DNA of 6,507 nt, from the NCBI GenBank assembly GCA_021785795.1, contig JAJYEK010000198.1, positions 1 through 6,507 of the forward strand, in the 5' to 3' direction. Shown here piece by piece: positions 5,432 to 6,507 of the stretch. The stretch is from Pseudomonadota bacterium. Its GTDB lineage: Bacteria; Pseudomonadota; Gammaproteobacteria; Acidiferrobacterales; UBA6901. Every line of letters begins with the position of its first letter. Within the stretch, counting starts at the first letter, position 1. The notes below the pieces were generated by a model. The model searched no databases. It saw nothing but the letters and a program-made list of their open reading frames with translations, and was not told where the DNA came from. The translations under genes and the position numbers were made by a program.

Positions 5432-5612
5432 CCTCGACGCCGCCCGGCGTTCGCCAGAAAACCACGCATCGCCTCGTACCCGCAGCGGAAAAGCGCCGAT
5501 CGTGCGCCGGTTTTCGGTATGCGCGATGGGGCGTCCCAGCCTCCCTCGCGCCCTTAAAGCCCGGCCAACTCATGATCCCTGCGCTCCGCTTCCGGATGCC
5601 TGCCACCGTCCT

Positions 5613-5657
5613 GCGGGCGGGACCTGCGCGTTCCTGGCGCACAGGAATCCCGCCCGC
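5613..5657. repeat. Long perfect inverted repeat (10-bp stem plus inner stem)
   Basis: GCGGGCGGGA (5613-5622) is perfectly complementary to TCCCGCCCGC (5648-5657). Within it, TGCGC (5625-5629) pairs with GCGCA (5637-5641) over a 7-nt loop. This is one of the strongest hairpins in the window. It lies 182 nt past the DUF6671 stop and lacks a T-run; it could be a distal terminator for that gene in either direction or part of a structured RNA. Confidence 0.55.
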
Positions 5658-5684
5658 AAATAACGGGACAGCGTGTCGAGAGTG

Positions 5685-5734
5685 CCGGCCGCACGGCCGG
5701 TGTCCGGGCGAGGTGGCCTCACGCCACCTGCCCG
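5685..5734. repeat. Tandem strong hairpins
   Basis: CCGGCCG (5685-5691) and CGGCCGG (5694-5700) form a near-continuous palindrome with a 2-nt centre. Four bases later CGGGC (5705-5709) and AGGTGGC (5711-5717) pair with GCCACCT (5723-5729) and GCCCG (5730-5734), a 12-bp stem with a single bulged G and a 5-nt loop. No T-tail follows. They sit about 100 nt upstream of the probable ATPase -10 element. Confidence 0.5.
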
Positions 5735-5830
5735 TACCTATCCCCAGAGGGGGCCTGACGGCGCCTCCCGCGGACTGCGCGCCTTCGCAGGACCTTGCGC
5801 CCCGCCACCTCCCGGGGAAGCGATATCGGC

Positions 5831-5836
5831 TAAAAT
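5831..5836 (+). promoter_or_regulatory. Possible -10 element for the P-type ATPase gene
   Basis: TAAAAT within GGCTAAAATACAAG is the only AT-rich promoter-like hexamer in this GC-rich spacer. No good -35 lies 16-18 nt upstream, so activation by a regulator would be needed. It would give a leader of roughly 90 nt before the ATG at 5934. Confidence 0.35.
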
Positions 5837-5893
5837 ACAAGCGCGTATGTGGTGAACCGCCGGATTGGTCACGAAGGTAGAGATTGCCATTGG

Positions 5894-5912
5894 CGGCCGC
5901 GTCCCGCGGCCG
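5894..5912 (+). repeat. Stable hairpin in the ATPase mRNA leader
   Basis: CGGCCGCG (5894-5901) pairs perfectly with CGCGGCCG (5905-5912) over a 3-nt loop. It ends 11 nt before the ribosome binding site GGGAG (5924-5928), which stays accessible. It could influence translation or RNA stability of the ATPase gene. Confidence 0.45.
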
Positions 5913-5933
5913 GCTGTGCTAACGGGAGATGAC

Positions 5934-6507
5934 ATGAGCGCAGATGTGGGCCTGACTGAGGCGGAGGCGCAACGGCGTTTGGCGCAATACGGGCCCAATG
6001 CCGTCATAGAAGTAAAACAGCGGATATGGTTGCTCTTTCTTCGCAAATTCTGGGCCCCCGTGCCATGGATGCTGGAGATTACTCTGGCTCTCGAGCTCAT
6101 CCTCGGCAAGCGGTCGGAAGCGGCCATCATCGGCTTATTGCTTGTATTCAACGCCCTTCTCGGATTCCGGCAGGAACATAAAGCCCAAAACGCCCTGGAT
6201 GCCTTGAAAAAACGTCTTCGCATCATGGCGCGCGTTTTTCGCGATGGACAGTGGCGCAGCATCCCGGCTCACGACCTCGTGCCAGGCGATCTCGTTCATA
6301 TCCGCGTCGGGGATATCGTGCCGGCGGATATGACACTTGCAGACGGGCAAATTCTGGTGGATCAATCCGCGCTTACCGGTGAATCGATGCCCGTCGATCG
6401 AAGCGCTACATCCGCGGTCTACTCCGCTTCCATTGTTCGTCGTGGGGAGGCGAGCGGCACCATAACGGCAACGGGCGCGCAAAGCTATTTTGGCAAGACC
6501 GCCGAAT
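5934..6507 (+). CDS. P-type cation ATPase, probable plasma-membrane proton pump (P3A-like), 3' end outside window
   Basis: ATP-driven cation pump in the inner membrane; only the first 191 residues are visible. Seen in order: a cytoplasmic start typical of the family (GLTEAEAQRRLAQYGPNAV, 6-24), a first membrane hairpin (about 41-57 and 63-78; FWAPVPWMLEITLALE and EAAIIGLLLVFNALLGF), then the actuator domain with LVPGD (115-119), GDIVPAD (126-132) and the TGES dephosphorylation motif at 148-151, followed by YFGKTAE at the edge. The phosphorylation motif DKTGT lies beyond the window. The lack of metal-binding CxxC domains and the FWAPVPWMLE and NALLGFRQE patterns favour the H+-ATPase (P3A) branch over heavy-metal pumps; a Mg or Ca pump is less likely. 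The start is well supported by GGGAG 5 nt upstream. In acidophiles such pumps are thought to help pH homeostasis; that role is inferred. Confidence 0.92.
   Translation, partial: MSADVGLTEAEAQRRLAQYGPNAVIEVKQRIWLLFLRKFWAPVPWMLEITLALELILGKRSEAAIIGLLLVFNALLGFRQEHKAQNALDALKKRLRIMARVFRDGQWRSIPAHDLVPGDLVHIRVGDIVPADMTLADGQILVDQSALTGESMPVDRSATSAVYSASIVRRGEASGTITATGAQSYFGKTAE

Larger units (their letters stand above)
5432..5830. other. Structured spacer without a convincing gene
   Basis: About 400 nt between the DUF6671 stop and the probable ATPase promoter. Frames on both strands, including a 188-codon minus frame at 5274-5840 that runs antisense into DUF6671, have arginine-rich, motif-free translations. 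The stretch is dense in inverted repeats: 5613-5657, 5685-5700 and 5705-5734 (listed separately), and a weaker CCCCG/CGGGG pair at 5800-5804 and 5813-5817. A structured RNA is possible but not recognised. Confidence 0.5.

Noticed and set aside
5274..5840. A 188-codon minus-strand frame in the DUF6671-ATPase spacer
   Set aside because: It runs antisense into DUF6671, is arginine-rich and lacks motifs; the dense inverted repeats better describe the region.
5849..5932. A GTG-started 27-codon frame ending just before the ATPase ATG, possible leader peptide
   Set aside because: It has no ribosome binding site, a GTG start and an arginine-rich, non-specific sequence, while the ATPase has its own good ribosome binding site.
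1..6507. tRNA, rRNA, CRISPR or transposase genes
   Set aside because: I looked for T-loop-like sequences, regularly spaced repeats and transposase motifs on both strands and found none.

Overview
The window is GC-rich bacterial DNA. It most resembles an autotrophic, probably sulfur- or iron-oxidising and perhaps acid-adapted proteobacterium. This rests on three inferences: a CbbR-type LysR regulator (control of CO2 fixation), the start of a P-type ATPase of the plasma-membrane proton-pump type (frequent in acidophiles), and a two-gene unit pairing an archaeal-type peroxiredoxin with a small ferredoxin-fold protein that carries residues reminiscent of sulfur oxygenase reductase. No rRNA, tRNA, CRISPR array or transposase is visible, so the taxonomic guess is weak.

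Layout from left to right. The 3' part of an unrecognised gene (2-346, +) is followed by a strong hairpin and about 940 nt without a convincing gene. A peroxiredoxin (1287-1928, +) and a 129-residue SOR/ABM-like protein (1997-2386, +) form a likely operon; each has a good ribosome binding site, and a terminator-like hairpin lies at 2481-2518. After a roughly 680 nt gene-free stretch comes cbbR (3068-4060, -). Its AT-rich upstream region holds a perfect 15-nt palindrome, probably a LysR operator. Divergently, a DUF6671 protein with a four-CxxC zinc-ribbon tail is encoded at 4568-5431 (+). A possible 46-codon upstream ORF (4425-4565) ends 2 nt before its start. A roughly 500 nt spacer with several strong inverted repeats leads to a P-type cation ATPase (5934 to the window end, +), cut after its actuator-domain TGES motif.

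How the genes might work together: the peroxiredoxin and the SOR-like protein plausibly act in peroxide or sulfur redox chemistry. CbbR senses metabolic state and may control its own promoter and the divergent DUF6671 transcript, since no Calvin-cycle structural gene is in view. The ATPase would maintain cation or proton gradients. Only about 59% of the window is coding. The four long spacers carry many hairpins, which is the main structure left unexplained.
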